Of a DNA stretch of 46,121 bases, positions 4,822-14,700 are shown piece by piece. Within the stretch, counting starts at the first letter, position 1. The number at the start of each line of letters is the position of its first letter. Location of the stretch: the IMG/VR virus record IMGVR_UViG_3300024062_000011, positions 1 through 46,121 of that record. The stretch is one strand, 5' to 3'. The stretch comes from a virus. A program made the translations under genes and the position numbers. The notes under the pieces were generated by a model. The model saw nothing but the letters and a program-made list of their open reading frames with translations, searched no databases and had not been told where the DNA came from.

Positions 4822-7239
4822 ATGACAGCAAAAGAAATCACAATTTTTCAGAACATTAAAGAGACCTCAACACCTTTCTTTAGGAGTTTAGATTTTATTC
4901 TTGATAGGATTAAGGGAGGTGCAACAAAAGACTTAGTAAAAAGAATACGAACAGAGAAAGATAAGTCACAACGTAATGAGTTAAAGAAAAACCTACCTGC
5001 CATTTGTTTTTCAGGAACTTTCAACAAAAGAAATGACGCTTCAATTATTCAGCACTCTGGAATAATATGTTTAGACTTCGATGGTTACGAAAGTAACAAG
5101 GAGTTATTAACAGATAAAGAGAAGTTAACTAAAAGCAATTATGTTTATTCTGTTTTCATATCACCATCTGGCAAGGGATTAAAAGCACTGATAAAGATAC
5201 CACAAGACGTAGATAATCACGTAAACTATTTCAATAGTTTAGAGATTCATTTTAATAATCCACACTTTGATACAACCTGTAAAAATATATCAAGGGTATG
5301 CTATGAATCATACGACCCATTGATATATGTAAACAAGAACTCAAGTGTATGGGAAGAGATTAAAGAAAAGGAATACACTGAAGTCAATACTAGACTAGAC
5401 GTTCCAACTATACCAATTACAGATGAAAATAAGATTGTAGAAATACTTGTAAAGTGGTGGACTAAAAAATATCCAATGGCTGAAGGACAGCGTAACAACA
5501 ACTGTTATGTACTGGCATCAGCATTTAATGATTTTGGCGTTAATAAGTCTCTTGCAGGATATGTGCTGCAGAACTACAGAACATCTGACTTTTCTGAGAA
5601 TGAAATTAACCAGACTATAAACTCAGCCTATGCTCAGACTCAAAACTTTGGTACAAAGTATTATGAAGATGAAGAGAGGGTTAATAATATTCGAGTTAAG
5701 CTTAGGAGAGGCACATCAAAAAAAGAAATAAAGTCACAGCTGGAAGACAGCCATGTAGAAGCTAATGTAATTGAGGCAGTATTAAACAGGGTTGAAGAAG
5801 AGAATCAACAGAAACAATTCTGGACCAAGTCCGACAAAGGAGTTATCAAGATTGTACATATTTTATTTAAGCAATTCCTTGAGGATAATGGATTCTATAA
5901 GTATTGTCCAGAGGGTAGTAAAAACTATGTGTTTGTTAAGGTGACTAACAATCTTGTAGACCACACAGATGAGAAACAAATCAAAGACTTTGTTTTAAAT
6001 AGTGTAATTGAGCTAGACGATGCTTCAATATACAACCACTTTGCAGACCAAGTAAGGTACTTTAGAGAGGATTTCCTGACACTTCTATCTACTATTGACA
6101 TCTACTTCGTTGAGGATAATAAAAGCACATCATACCTTTACTATAACAACTGTGCTATTAAGGTAACTAAGGATAACGTAGAGGTTATAGATTACATAGA
6201 CCTTAATGGTTTTGTTTGGAAAGACCATGTAATAGATAGAGCTTTCAATAAATGTTCCATAGAGGGTTGCGATTACACAAAGTTTATTAACAACATCTGT
6301 GGTAATGAGCCAGACAGAATTAAATCAATGGAGTCAACGATAGGATTTCTTATGCATGGATATAAAAATCTAAGCTACTGCCCTGCTGTTATACTTAATG
6401 ATGAGGTTATATCTGACAATCCAGAGGGCGGCACAGGTAAGGGATTGTTTATGAATGCCTTACAACACATGAAGAAAGTTGTAACGATTGATGGTAAGTC
6501 ATTTACTTTTGAGAGGTCCTTTGCATACCAGTTAGTATCAGCAGATACACAGATACTTGTATTTGACGATGTAAAAAAAGGCTTTGACTTTGAGAGATTG
6601 TTTTCTGTAGTAACAGAAGGATTAACCTTGGAAAAGAAAAACAAGGATGCAATTAAGATACCTTTTAGTAAGTCACCTAAGATTGCAATCACCACTAACT
6701 ACGCTATAAAAGGTGCAGGTAATTCTTTTGCTAGACGTAAATGGGAATTAGAACTACACCAGCACTACAATAAAAACTACACACCAATAGATGAGTTTGG
6801 TAAGCTAATGTTTGGAGACTGGAATGATGCTGACTGGTGTAAGTTTGATAACTATATGGTCGGTTGTATGCAGGCCTATCTTGATACAGGACTAGTAAAA
6901 AGCAAGTTTGTAAACCTAAAAATTAGACAGCTTTCAGCAGAGTCTTCTTATGATTTCATTGAATGGGTTGGACTTATCCAGGGTACAGATGCAGGTGCTT
7001 CTATACCAGTGAACTCAAGAATACACACCAACAATCTATATCTAGATTTTATTTCTGAGTATCCAGACTATGGTCCGAAATCTAGGTTGTCTATATCACA
7101 GGTTAGATTTAATAAGTGGCTTGCTGCTTATGCTGTGTATAAAACAGGAGCTCAACCAGAAAAGGGAAGAGATGCTTCAGGTAGATGGATAAGACTTAAA
7201 AGAGAAGATGAAATAAACGTACAAACATCTATACTATAA
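4822..7239 (+). CDS. Primase-helicase: VirE_N/BT4734-like domain, PriCT-like linker, SF3 helicase
   Basis: The 805-residue protein has three parts. Residues about 1-180 match the VirE_N/BT4734-like region (HSGIICLDFDGY, VFISPSGKGLKALIKI) found with prim-pol replication proteins in Bacteroidota. Residues about 200-285 resemble a primase C-terminal helical domain. The helicase has Walker A GGTGKG at 536-541, Walker B LVFDD ending D582-D583, and the SF3 sensor ITTN at 623-626, followed by an arginine-rich RRKW. It probably primes and unwinds phage DNA. No DNA polymerase is in the window, so one is elsewhere or the host's is used. Confidence 0.85.
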   Translation: MTAKEITIFQNIKETSTPFFRSLDFILDRIKGGATKDLVKRIRTEKDKSQRNELKKNLPAICFSGTFNKRNDASIIQHSGIICLDFDGYESNKELLTDKEKLTKSNYVYSVFISPSGKGLKALIKIPQDVDNHVNYFNSLEIHFNNPHFDTTCKNISRVCYESYDPLIYVNKNSSVWEEIKEKEYTEVNTRLDVPTIPITDENKIVEILVKWWTKKYPMAEGQRNNNCYVLASAFNDFGVNKSLAGYVLQNYRTSDFSENEINQTINSAYAQTQNFGTKYYEDEERVNNIRVKLRRGTSKKEIKSQLEDSHVEANVIEAVLNRVEEENQQKQFWTKSDKGVIKIVHILFKQFLEDNGFYKYCPEGSKNYVFVKVTNNLVDHTDEKQIKDFVLNSVIELDDASIYNHFADQVRYFREDFLTLLSTIDIYFVEDNKSTSYLYYNNCAIKVTKDNVEVIDYIDLNGFVWKDHVIDRAFNKCSIEGCDYTKFINNICGNEPDRIKSMESTIGFLMHGYKNLSYCPAVILNDEVISDNPEGGTGKGLFMNALQHMKKVVTIDGKSFTFERSFAYQLVSADTQILVFDDVKKGFDFERLFSVVTEGLTLEKKNKDAIKIPFSKSPKIAITTNYAIKGAGNSFARRKWELELHQHYNKNYTPIDEFGKLMFGDWNDADWCKFDNYMVGCMQAYLDTGLVKSKFVNLKIRQLSAESSYDFIEWVGLIQGTDAGASIPVNSRIHTNNLYLDFISEYPDYGPKSRLSISQVRFNKWLAAYAVYKTGAQPEKGRDASGRWIRLKREDEINVQTSIL

Positions 7240-7472
7240 TGGACGAACTATATGAGAATATGCATATAGCATTTATTAATTCTTTTGCAGTTATTATACA
7301 TAACAAAGATGCAAAGGAGTTGATAGGTGCTGATGCAGGTTGGTTTATCCACAATCCAAAGTACGATGCTACAATGGAAGAGGTTGAGACAATGTTAGAT
7401 TACTTTGTCGAGATTGAAGACTATGAGAAATGTTCAGAAATTAAAAACTACATAGATGCCAATAGAATTTAG
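7239..7472 (+). CDS. Small protein with UVR-like C-terminal helix pair, 77 aa
   Basis: The start overlaps the primase-helicase stop by one base (TAATG). The last 30 residues (METMLDYFVEIEDYEKCSEI) resemble the UVR motif, a helical hairpin with an E-DYE-(K)C-pattern that UvrB and UvrC use to bind each other and that recurs in other proteins as a docking module. The N-terminal 45 residues are not recognised. Its position between two helicases suggests an accessory role in replication. The motif call is tentative. Confidence 0.5.
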   Translation: MDELYENMHIAFINSFAVIIHNKDAKELIGADAGWFIHNPKYDATMEEVETMLDYFVEIEDYEKCSEIKNYIDANRI

Positions 7473-8697
7473 AGACTATCAGAAAAATATTATCAATACA
7501 GCAGTAGAGGTGATACAAAAAAAGGGGTTTGTTTATCTGGCAATGGAAGTTAGAACAGGTAAAACACTTACAAGTTTAGGGATAGCAGAGAGAATGGGAT
7601 ACGAGAACGTGTTATTTCTTACAAAGAAGAAAGCTATCAGCTCCATAGTTAAAGACAATGAAATGATGTGTCCAACTTCATTTAGTTTGTTCGTAATTAA
7701 TTACGAAAGTATGCATAAACTTCCCAATATTAAATGGGATTTTATTATCTTAGACGAAGCCCATGGCATGGGAGCTTTTCCAAAGCCAAACAAGAGAGCT
7801 AGAGACGTTAAAAGTATTATAAGGAAAACAGATTGTGATGTCTGTTTGTTGTCAGGAACACCAACACCTGAGTCGTACAGTCAAATGTACCATCAGGTGT
7901 TCGGTATTCCGAATAATCCTTTTCGTCAGTACCAAAGCTTTTATAAATTCTGTCACGACTACGTTGATGTTAGAGAGCGAAAGATAAACAGCATGTACAT
8001 AAGGGATTATAGCAGTGGTCGTGATTCTATTATTGAAAAGATGAAGCCATACACTATAGCTTACACACAGAAGGAAGCAGGGTTCAAGGTTGATACAAGG
8101 GAGCATGTGCTAGAGTGTGAGATGAGTGAGTTAACTTATCAGTTAACTAAAAAGCTTCAGAAAGACCTAGTGGTAGAGGGAAACGAAGAGGTTATACTCG
8201 CTGATACTCCAGTAAAACTTATGATGAAACTTCATCAGATGTATTCTGGAACTGTGAAGTTCGAGTCAGGCAAGTCTACTATACTAGACCTCAGCAAAGC
8301 AGAGTTTATTCGCAAACAGTTTTTTGGTATGAAGATTGGAATCTTCTACAAATTTAAACAGGAACTCAAGGCATTAAAAGAGGTATATGGAGATGACTTG
8401 TGCACAGAACTAGATGAGTTCAACAGCACTAATAAAACCATAGCACTTCAGATTGTGTCAGGGCGTGAGGGTATAAGCTTACGTAAGGCCGAGGCTCTTG
8501 TGTACTATAACATAGACTTCTCTGCCACCAGCTACTGGCAGTCAAGAGACAGGATGACAACCAAGGAAAGGCTAGAGTCCGATGTGTACTGGGTGTTTGC
8601 TAAAGGAGGTATAGAGAAACAGATATACAAAGCAGTGACCAAGAAGAAAGACTATACCTTACGTCACTTTAAAAAAGATTTATTAACTTTAAATTAA
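7456..8697 (+). CDS. SF2 (SNF2/DEAD-like) DNA helicase
   Basis: The 413-residue protein has a Q-like RDYQ start, Walker A variant MEVRTGKT (K36), DEAH at 100-103, and motif III SGTPTP at 133-138. The C-terminal RecA-like lobe has VSGREGISL and an arginine-finger motif reading YWQSRDRM. This is the compact SNF2-like helicase type common in phage replication modules near a VRR-NUC protein. It likely translocates on duplex or branched DNA. It overlaps the preceding gene by 17 bp. Confidence 0.85.
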   Translation: MPIEFRDYQKNIINTAVEVIQKKGFVYLAMEVRTGKTLTSLGIAERMGYENVLFLTKKKAISSIVKDNEMMCPTSFSLFVINYESMHKLPNIKWDFIILDEAHGMGAFPKPNKRARDVKSIIRKTDCDVCLLSGTPTPESYSQMYHQVFGIPNNPFRQYQSFYKFCHDYVDVRERKINSMYIRDYSSGRDSIIEKMKPYTIAYTQKEAGFKVDTREHVLECEMSELTYQLTKKLQKDLVVEGNEEVILADTPVKLMMKLHQMYSGTVKFESGKSTILDLSKAEFIRKQFFGMKIGIFYKFKQELKALKEVYGDDLCTELDEFNSTNKTIALQIVSGREGISLRKAEALVYYNIDFSATSYWQSRDRMTTKERLESDVYWVFAKGGIEKQIYKAVTKKKDYTLRHFKKDLLTLN

Positions 8698-8702
8698 ATA
8701 CA

Positions 8703-8798
8703 ATGGTAGAAGCAATTGGTTGGCTATGTATAGCCTGGGTAGTAATGATAGTAGGAAAAGCAATAGCTAAAAAGCTGTGGCCTGAAGATTGGAAATAA
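8703..8798 (+). CDS. Possible small membrane protein, 31 aa
   Basis: This 31-codon frame starts five bases after the helicase stop. It has one hydrophobic span (IGWLCIAWVVMIVG) followed by a basic KAIAKKLW and WPEDWK, fitting a single membrane segment with a positive inner end. Its TAA overlaps the next ATG as TAATG, which supports real translation. Function unknown. Confidence 0.45.
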   Translation: MVEAIGWLCIAWVVMIVGKAIAKKLWPEDWK

Positions 8799-9244
8799 TG
8801 AGAACAAAAGCTGGTAAATTCAGGCAAGATGACTACAATAAATATAACGATATATCAATTAAAAAAGTTTCTAACTATTTAATTGAAAAAGGGTTTAGTG
8901 TTCCTGACAAAGAGGAAGATTATGATATTGATATAATCGCATATAAAAATAATATTGAATACAGAATAGAGGTAGAGGTTAGAACTAAATTAAATTGGAC
9001 CTCAGAAAAAGATTATCCATATAGTACAGTATCATTTCTGGGTAGAAAAGAAAAATATTCTAAGTCAAATATATTCTGGTATTTTCTTGTGTCAAATGAT
9101 ATAAATAATTTTTTATTTTGTAGAAGCGATTATATATTCCATAAGCAGTATCAGGTTTGTATCCAGGTAGATACAAATAAAAGATATGGAATTGATATAG
9201 CATATCATGTGCCGAAACAATTATGTAACTTTAGAAGTTTTTAA
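8798..9244 (+). CDS. PD-(D/E)XK-like nuclease-fold protein, 148 aa
   Basis: I chose ATG 8798, which overlaps the preceding stop as TAATG, over an upstream TTG at 8789. The order helix (KKVSNYLIEKGFSV), then D43-I-D45-I, then E58-V-E60-V is the core of a PD-(D/E)XK restriction-endonuclease fold. The usual E-x-K lysine is replaced by glutamate at 60, though K64 lies close by. A nuclease or DNA-binding role is inferred; it could also be an inactive relative. It sits among helicase and VRR-NUC genes. Confidence 0.5.
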   Translation: MRTKAGKFRQDDYNKYNDISIKKVSNYLIEKGFSVPDKEEDYDIDIIAYKNNIEYRIEVEVRTKLNWTSEKDYPYSTVSFLGRKEKYSKSNIFWYFLVSNDINNFLFCRSDYIFHKQYQVCIQVDTNKRYGIDIAYHVPKQLCNFRSF

Positions 9245-9249
9245 ATTTG

Positions 9250-9257
9250 TAACTTTG
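9250..9257 (+). promoter_or_regulatory. Possible -7 element TAACTTTG before the VRR-NUC gene
   Basis: TAACTTTG matches TAnnTTTG and lies in the 19-bp gap before ATG 9264. No -33 box is visible at 19-21 nt upstream. If used, the transcript would be almost leaderless. Low support. Confidence 0.25.
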
Positions 9258-9263
9258 TAATAG

Positions 9264-9503
9264 ATGACTGAGCAGCAGATACAGAAGAAAAGAATTCAAC
9301 AACTTGAGTCCGAGGGTTACTACGTTATTAAGTTAATCAAGACAAATAAGAATGGAATACCAGACCTTATAGCTATACCTCCAGACAGTGATGTTCTTTT
9401 TAGTGAAGTTAAAAAACCTAATGGTAAAGTATCTGCTCTTCAGGAATACAGATTAAAAGAACTAAAAACGCATGGGGTTAAGACTGAGGTATATAGAGGG
9501 TGA
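9264..9503 (+). CDS. VRR-NUC domain nuclease
   Basis: The 79-residue protein is a minimal VRR-NUC domain, a PD-(D/E)XK branch found in phage nucleases and FAN1. It has an N-terminal E3, GIPDL with D34, E48-V-K50 as the catalytic pair, and the following GKVSALQEYRLKEL helix. Stand-alone VRR-NUC proteins next to SNF2-like helicases are frequent in phages and are thought to process branched DNA. The gene overlaps the next by 32 bp. Confidence 0.85.
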   Translation: MTEQQIQKKRIQQLESEGYYVIKLIKTNKNGIPDLIAIPPDSDVLFSEVKKPNGKVSALQEYRLKELKTHGVKTEVYRG

Positions 9504-9789
9504 AGTAGATTACGAGGTTGATGATTTTTTTATTGACATCTTGAGACAATTACCATCTAAAGTTGGGATGCAAATAGCATCACAAATAGACTGGAATGCT
9601 GAATACTTACCAGAAACTGATAACTGGTCAAGCACATACGCAGGAGTTGTAAAACAAGTTGAACCTCCAGTCTTTTTTGCAGTAGAATATATAAAAGAAA
9701 AAGGAGAAAATACAATTTATATAGACCTAGATATTATTGAAAGCGATGAGTATCTAGATTATCATTTATTAAATCAAATACTAATATGA
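9472..9789 (+). CDS. Hypothetical protein, 105 aa
   Basis: Not recognised. It is acidic with alternating strands and helices (VDYEVDDFFIDILRQLPSKV; PPVFFAVEYIKEKG; TIYIDLDIIESDE). ATG 9472 requires a 32-bp overlap with the nuclease gene; no nearer ATG exists, so translation may instead begin later at a non-ATG codon. It overlaps the next gene by 4 bp (ATGA). Confidence 0.5.
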   Translation: MGLRLRYIEGEVDYEVDDFFIDILRQLPSKVGMQIASQIDWNAEYLPETDNWSSTYAGVVKQVEPPVFFAVEYIKEKGENTIYIDLDIIESDEYLDYHLLNQILI

Positions 9790-10304
9790 AACAAAGAGAA
9801 GATAGATTAAAAGACATTGTCAATCAAGTTTTTAAACTTGATATTATGGAAAAGAATAGGAGAAATGAAGTGGTGGAAGCAAGGATGGTATACTCTCAGA
9901 TACTTAGAGACTCTGAATTTATGACTTTATCTAATATAGCCAAGAGCATAGATAAAAATCACGCAACTATAATTCACTACATTAAAAACTTCAATTATAT
10001 TATCAAACCAGATGAAAGATTATGGGGTTTGTACTTATTGTGCGCTAGAATTTACAATGAAACAGACCATATTGCTAACACTTTAGAGCTAGAAGAGTGT
10101 AGAAATTTAATATTTTCTTTGGAAAATCAAAAAAAATTATTAGCTTTGGAACTAAGTCGTTTAAATTTAGAGCATGAAACGTACAAAAAGCAGGTAGAAA
10201 CATACCCTGATTTGTATAGTTTGATAAACGAAAGAGTAAGACCAAAGAATGTTAAAGAAGTTACTAGAAAATTAAATACATACTTAAATGGAATACACAA
10301 TTAA
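9786..10304 (+). CDS. Second DnaA domain IV-like protein with coiled-coil tail
   Basis: The first 80 of 172 residues follow the DnaA C-terminal pattern: an initial helix (LKDIVNQVFKL), a basic R-R-N-E-VVEARMVYSQIL helix, and DKNHATIIHYIKNF equivalent to the DnaA-box signature. From about residue 105 a long charged helix (LENQKKLLALELSRLNLEHE) forms a likely coiled coil, so it probably dimerises. There is no ATPase domain. It could bind an origin or promoter, or compete with host DnaA (inference). The two DnaA-IV-like proteins differ strongly in sequence. Confidence 0.65.
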   Translation: MKQREDRLKDIVNQVFKLDIMEKNRRNEVVEARMVYSQILRDSEFMTLSNIAKSIDKNHATIIHYIKNFNYIIKPDERLWGLYLLCARIYNETDHIANTLELEECRNLIFSLENQKKLLALELSRLNLEHETYKKQVETYPDLYSLINERVRPKNVKEVTRKLNTYLNGIHN

Positions 10305-10524
10305 CGACATAGAAAAGATAGTAGAGTTTAAATCATGGAGCGATAAGAGAAAAATAGATGAATTATTACGTCTTGATTGTGATTTGTATACTAACCTGGG
10401 AATTGATTCAACAAAATCAGAAAGATTAGCAGCAAAAAAAAACTCAAGAAAAATATATAGACAAATAAAACAAATAGACCAAAAAATGGGCAACGATTTT
10501 CTGGTTGTAATGGATAAGGATTAA
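10288..10524 (+). CDS. Hypothetical basic protein, 78 aa
   Basis: Not recognised. It is small, highly charged and likely all-helical (MEYTINDIEKIVEFKSW; RLAAKKNSRKIYRQIKQIDQ). It overlaps the preceding gene by 17 bp and the next by one base (TAATG), so it is embedded in a translationally coupled run. Confidence 0.5.
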   Translation: MEYTINDIEKIVEFKSWSDKRKIDELLRLDCDLYTNLGIDSTKSERLAAKKNSRKIYRQIKQIDQKMGNDFLVVMDKD

Positions 10525-10715
10525 TGAAACATATAACATCGCTAGAGGACGAAAGGATAAAACATGTTAACGCAATAACTAACGAACTCCACGACTCTTG
10601 TGATGAGATATATGAATCTTTAATAGACCACGATTATACTCACTGTAAAGAAATTACTAAGACATTAATCCTTCAATTGAAATCAATGATAGACTCAATG
10701 GATGATGACTTATAG
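10524..10715 (+). CDS. Hypothetical protein, 63 aa
   Basis: Not recognised. Two or three helices with acidic ends (HDSCDEIYESLIDHDYTHCK; MIDSMDDDL). It is coupled at both ends: TAATG with the upstream gene and a 14-bp overlap with the phosphoesterase start. Confidence 0.5.
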   Translation: MKHITSLEDERIKHVNAITNELHDSCDEIYESLIDHDYTHCKEITKTLILQLKSMIDSMDDDL

Positions 10716-11424
10716 AAAGGATTTTAGACCACGACTAAGTGGCAACAGAAAAGCAGCGTTTGATAACCTGACTCAAAAAGAAAAAAGAATTCTTGTGATT
10801 GGAGATATACATGCTCCATTTGAACTTCCAGAATACTTTGATTTCTGTAAGGACACCTATGCTAAATACAACTGCAACCAAGTAATATTTATTGGTGATA
10901 TAATTGACAACCACTACAGCTCTTTTCATGCCACAGACCCAGACGGAATGGGTGGTGGAGATGAATTGGACTATGCCATACTAGAAGTTCAGAAGTGGGT
11001 TAAAGAGTTTCCTGTTGCTGATGTATGTATAGGAAACCACGACAGAATAATAATGCGAAAAGCTTTTGATTCTCAGATACCTAAACGATGGATAAAATCA
11101 TACAACGAAGTTCTTGGAACTAACTGGAATTGGGTTGATAGAATAGTGTATGATGGCGTACAGTATGTGCATGGAGAAGGTGGTACAGCTAGAACTAAAT
11201 CAAAGAATGACATGATGTCCACAGTTCAGGGACACATACATACACAAGCTTATACAGAGTGGTCTGTCGGAAGAAACTTCAAGGTATTTGGAATGCAGGT
11301 GGGGTGTGGCGTAGATAGCACAGCTTATGCTGCTGCATACGCAAAGAACTTTAAGAAACAAGCGATAGGATGTGGGGTTGTGATTGGTGGACACACAGCT
11401 ATAAACAGACTCATGGAATTGTAA
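10702..11424 (+). CDS. Calcineurin-like metallophosphoesterase
   Basis: The 240-residue protein has the full metal-binding set of the family: GDIHAP (34-39), GDIID (65-69), GNHDR (111-115), H157 in YVHGEG and GHIH (177-180). It would hydrolyse phosphodiesters or phosphomonoesters at a two-metal centre, with nucleotide or nucleic-acid substrates likely. Phage members are often in DNA-metabolism clusters, as here. ATG 10702 or 10705 could start translation; both are within the previous gene's end. Confidence 0.85.
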   Translation: MMTYRKDFRPRLSGNRKAAFDNLTQKEKRILVIGDIHAPFELPEYFDFCKDTYAKYNCNQVIFIGDIIDNHYSSFHATDPDGMGGGDELDYAILEVQKWVKEFPVADVCIGNHDRIIMRKAFDSQIPKRWIKSYNEVLGTNWNWVDRIVYDGVQYVHGEGGTARTKSKNDMMSTVQGHIHTQAYTEWSVGRNFKVFGMQVGCGVDSTAYAAAYAKNFKKQAIGCGVVIGGHTAINRLMEL

Positions 11425-11798
11425 TGACCGAAAAGGTAAAGGCAATAAATAAATTTACCGAAAGGTTTAGTGGCAGCTATAAGAAGCTTGGTCCTGACGA
11501 TGTAGACTTCAGGGTATACGATAAAGAAAATAATCTTATAGCCTTTGTGCTGGTAATACCTACAAAAAAAAAGGTAACTGACTGCTATCCATTAGCGGTA
11601 TCATTAAACAAACTATCTCAGCTTACATTAAAACGATTGAATCCAGTTATAATATGGTCTTGTGAAGATGGCATTATGTATGGCAAGGTAAAAGAAATAT
11701 ACGGAACTGTATCTTGGATGGGCACTACAGAACTGAACTCAGAGTTAGTCGTGCAGTACCCAAAGCAAAAAACTTTTAAGTACGCTAGGTATTATTAA
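11424..11798 (+). CDS. Hypothetical protein, 124 aa, nuclease-fold remnant?
   Basis: I chose ATG 11424, which overlaps the previous stop as TAATG, over an upstream ATG at 11370 that would add 18 residues inside the previous gene. The order DVDFRVYDKENNLIAFVLVI followed by a KKK turn and a helix resembles the central hairpin of PD-(D/E)XK proteins, but the expected E-x-K is V-x-P, so it would be inactive. This is only a structural guess. It is the last plus-strand gene and its stop overlaps the convergent late gene by 4 bp. Confidence 0.5.
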   Translation: MTEKVKAINKFTERFSGSYKKLGPDDVDFRVYDKENNLIAFVLVIPTKKKVTDCYPLAVSLNKLSQLTLKRLNPVIIWSCEDGIMYGKVKEIYGTVSWMGTTELNSELVVQYPKQKTFKYARYY

Positions 11799-14700
11799 TC
11801 AAGACCCATAGCTGCGTCTATCTCTTTCTGGAGGTCACGCTTTCTTTTTCTCTCGTCTTTCTTCATCTGTTCGATAGGCTCTAAGTTTCCTCCAGGTCCA
11901 TACAGCTCTTCATATAATCCAGGAGCAAATTTTTTCATATCTGACTTGCTCATTCCCTTACTTACACTACCTTTATTTTCAGGACGATATGATGGAGATA
12001 TACCCATAATATCATACATTGCTGGGTCTAAATCCTCTTCTTCACCTCCAAAGTAATTATATAAACCAATGAATGGGTCAAGCTGTGCACCTATTGTAAT
12101 CTCAGTTAATGCTCTTACTACAGCGCCGACTTTATTCTCATCATTCTTAGTAAGCTTTCTGTACTTTTGTATCACACTAGCAACAGGATTGACGATATCA
12201 TCATTAAAGATTCTGCCTTTCTGTTTATACTCTTCTCCTTTGACAGCAGATATTGTTCTACCTGCCACATCAAACCCCTCTACTGTAGAGCCTAAGAAGG
12301 GTATTTGATAGATAAGATTTAATCCCATCATTGCTTCAGCCATTTTCTTGAGTGCCGCCTCTTTATCCTCGTCATCCCCCTTAACAAATTTAGCTATGTT
12401 AGATACACCTACAAACAACACGTTGGCTACAGCTAAGTTCAAAGCTAAATCTCTAGTGTCTTTTGAACGTGGCCTTTTCTTGTTAGATATGTCTCTAGTA
12501 ATGTTAGTAGTGCTCTGCATAACTTTATTCATCTGCAGGAATAATGTACTACCAAACATGGTAAATGCACGATTAAATATATTGCTGTTCATTTGAAGTG
12601 GAATTTTATCTGTACCTCTTCGTGATTGCTGTGTAGCATTGTAATCATTAAAAGCTTTTACAGCATCAGCCTTACTCATTCCATTGGCAATGTTACGCTT
12701 GTAGTTAATCATGTAACCCATAACTCCTAAGACATCACCAATTATTGTTGGTGAAGCTGCTGCAGTTTTAAACGCAGCTTGTGCTCTTTTAAGTCTACCT
12801 CCAGTAAGTGCAGTCTTCTTAAATGTTTGCGAGCCAGATTCTAACCCATATACATCACCCTCAAGTCCTTGCTCAACCCTTTTTCTAAATGTAGGTGATA
12901 TCTCCATAGCTTCTCTTACAGCTCCTTTCTTACCAACTAAATCTTTGCCTAAGGACAAAGCTACTTTTGCTCCATCAATCATAAACATAGGCAGGTCTAC
13001 CGATGCCTGTATAACTCTAGGAACTCTAGAGTTGGCAGGGAAATAACTATAATCAGAGTATGCATTCACAAATGATGTTGCCTGCTTCAGTATCTGTATG
13101 GCTTTGAAAGCTAAAGCAAATCCTGTAAACTGAGTTTGTAATCTTGCTATAAGTTTTATACTTAGACTCGCATCTTTTCCAGAGTCTGGATTGATAGCAA
13201 AGTTAACAGCTTTTTTTATAGGTCCTGTTACACCCATCTCTTCTAGCAATACATTAACAGAGTCAATCTTAAATAAAGCATTCAGTCTCTGTGTGCCTAC
13301 AGCATACGCTTTATATTTCTCCATTGTATCCACATGATTCTTAAGAACAGTTGTGAACGTTCCTGCGTGCAGGTCTACATCAGACCTCATGTCTACCCTT
13401 TCTTTAAAAGCAGGAGCAGATTCCGCATTGAACACACCATTGAAATCACCATCAGTAATCATCTTTTTGGTGGTCTCTTTCTGTATCGTTGATGTTGGGA
13501 AGTAGTTATTTACATATCCTAAGTTAACATCATTAACGTATGAGTATACATCGTTAACACTCTCATAGTATTCATTGCTTAAGAAGTTTACAGTTTTGTC
13601 AGTAAACTCTACAGCTTCTGGACCTATGATACTTTTAATATTCTCTATAACCTCAGGAGTTATACCCTGAGCTTCAAGCTTTTGTCTTTGAGTATCATTC
13701 AAGCTAAGCGCATATATACGCATGAGTTCATCTGCATTAAACCTATCAGTATACTCTCGTCCAGTATCGCTACGCTTTAATTTTAAAACATGAACACCAC
13801 TATTGAGTTTAGAGTATATCTGTTTCACTCCTTTAGTTATACCAGGGATTGTATTAGCTATATCATCAAGCTTTTTTTGAGTTTGAAATAAACCTGCATT
13901 GTTAAGGTCATCCATTCTATTTAGAGCATCGTAAACATTCTTGGTAAAAAAGTTTTTACCCTGCGTTACCCTGTCTAGTACATTACTTAATGTTCCTAAA
14001 TGCTGGAACATCTGCTTCATGTTCTGGATAAAGTCTTTAGCTGTGCTAAACTTCATTCTTTCAGATAAAGATGAAAGCCCTTTACCTATCTCAAAATTTC
14101 TGAAGTGAGATAGTATCTCATTCCTTCTGGCATTACGCTCATTTTTATTTAAAACATTTCCATCAGCATCAAACAGCATTGGATTAGTATCCTTAATCTG
14201 AGCATCAGCTTTCTCTTTCATAGCCTTGTTAGCTTCTACTCTGGCGAGTCTTCTAGATTTAAACATAGCAATTGAGTTAGCTCTTACATCTTTAAGCTGT
14301 TGCATTAAGTCTTGAACTTCTTCTAAGCTCATGTTAGATACATCACCGAAAGTGTCCATAGCCAACGCTAAATAAACTTTGGCCTGCTCTTTTTGAGTTA
14401 ATTTCTGTCCATCATTTTGCTTCTCTATGAGATTATTTATCTCTGTGCTTTCATTTTGTAGGTCCTGTTGTATTTTATTAAGGTCATCTATATCAGCTGT
14501 AAGTATTTGTTTTACAGCTTTGAAGTATGCTGTACCCTCTCGACTTAAACCTTTAGCTCTACGCTTACCAGACTTAGTGAATGCAGTCATAGCTTTTGCT
14601 TTGACTAGCTTAAGCATGTCCTTGACAAGAGCATTCTTCATCTTAACTTTCTGCTGGTCTACAATATTCATTACATACTCAGTGTCTGCCTGGAATGTAT

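Noticed and set aside
8789-8797. Upstream TTG start for the PD-(D/E)XK-like gene
   Set aside because: ATG 8798 overlaps the previous stop as TAATG, the coupling seen elsewhere in this operon.
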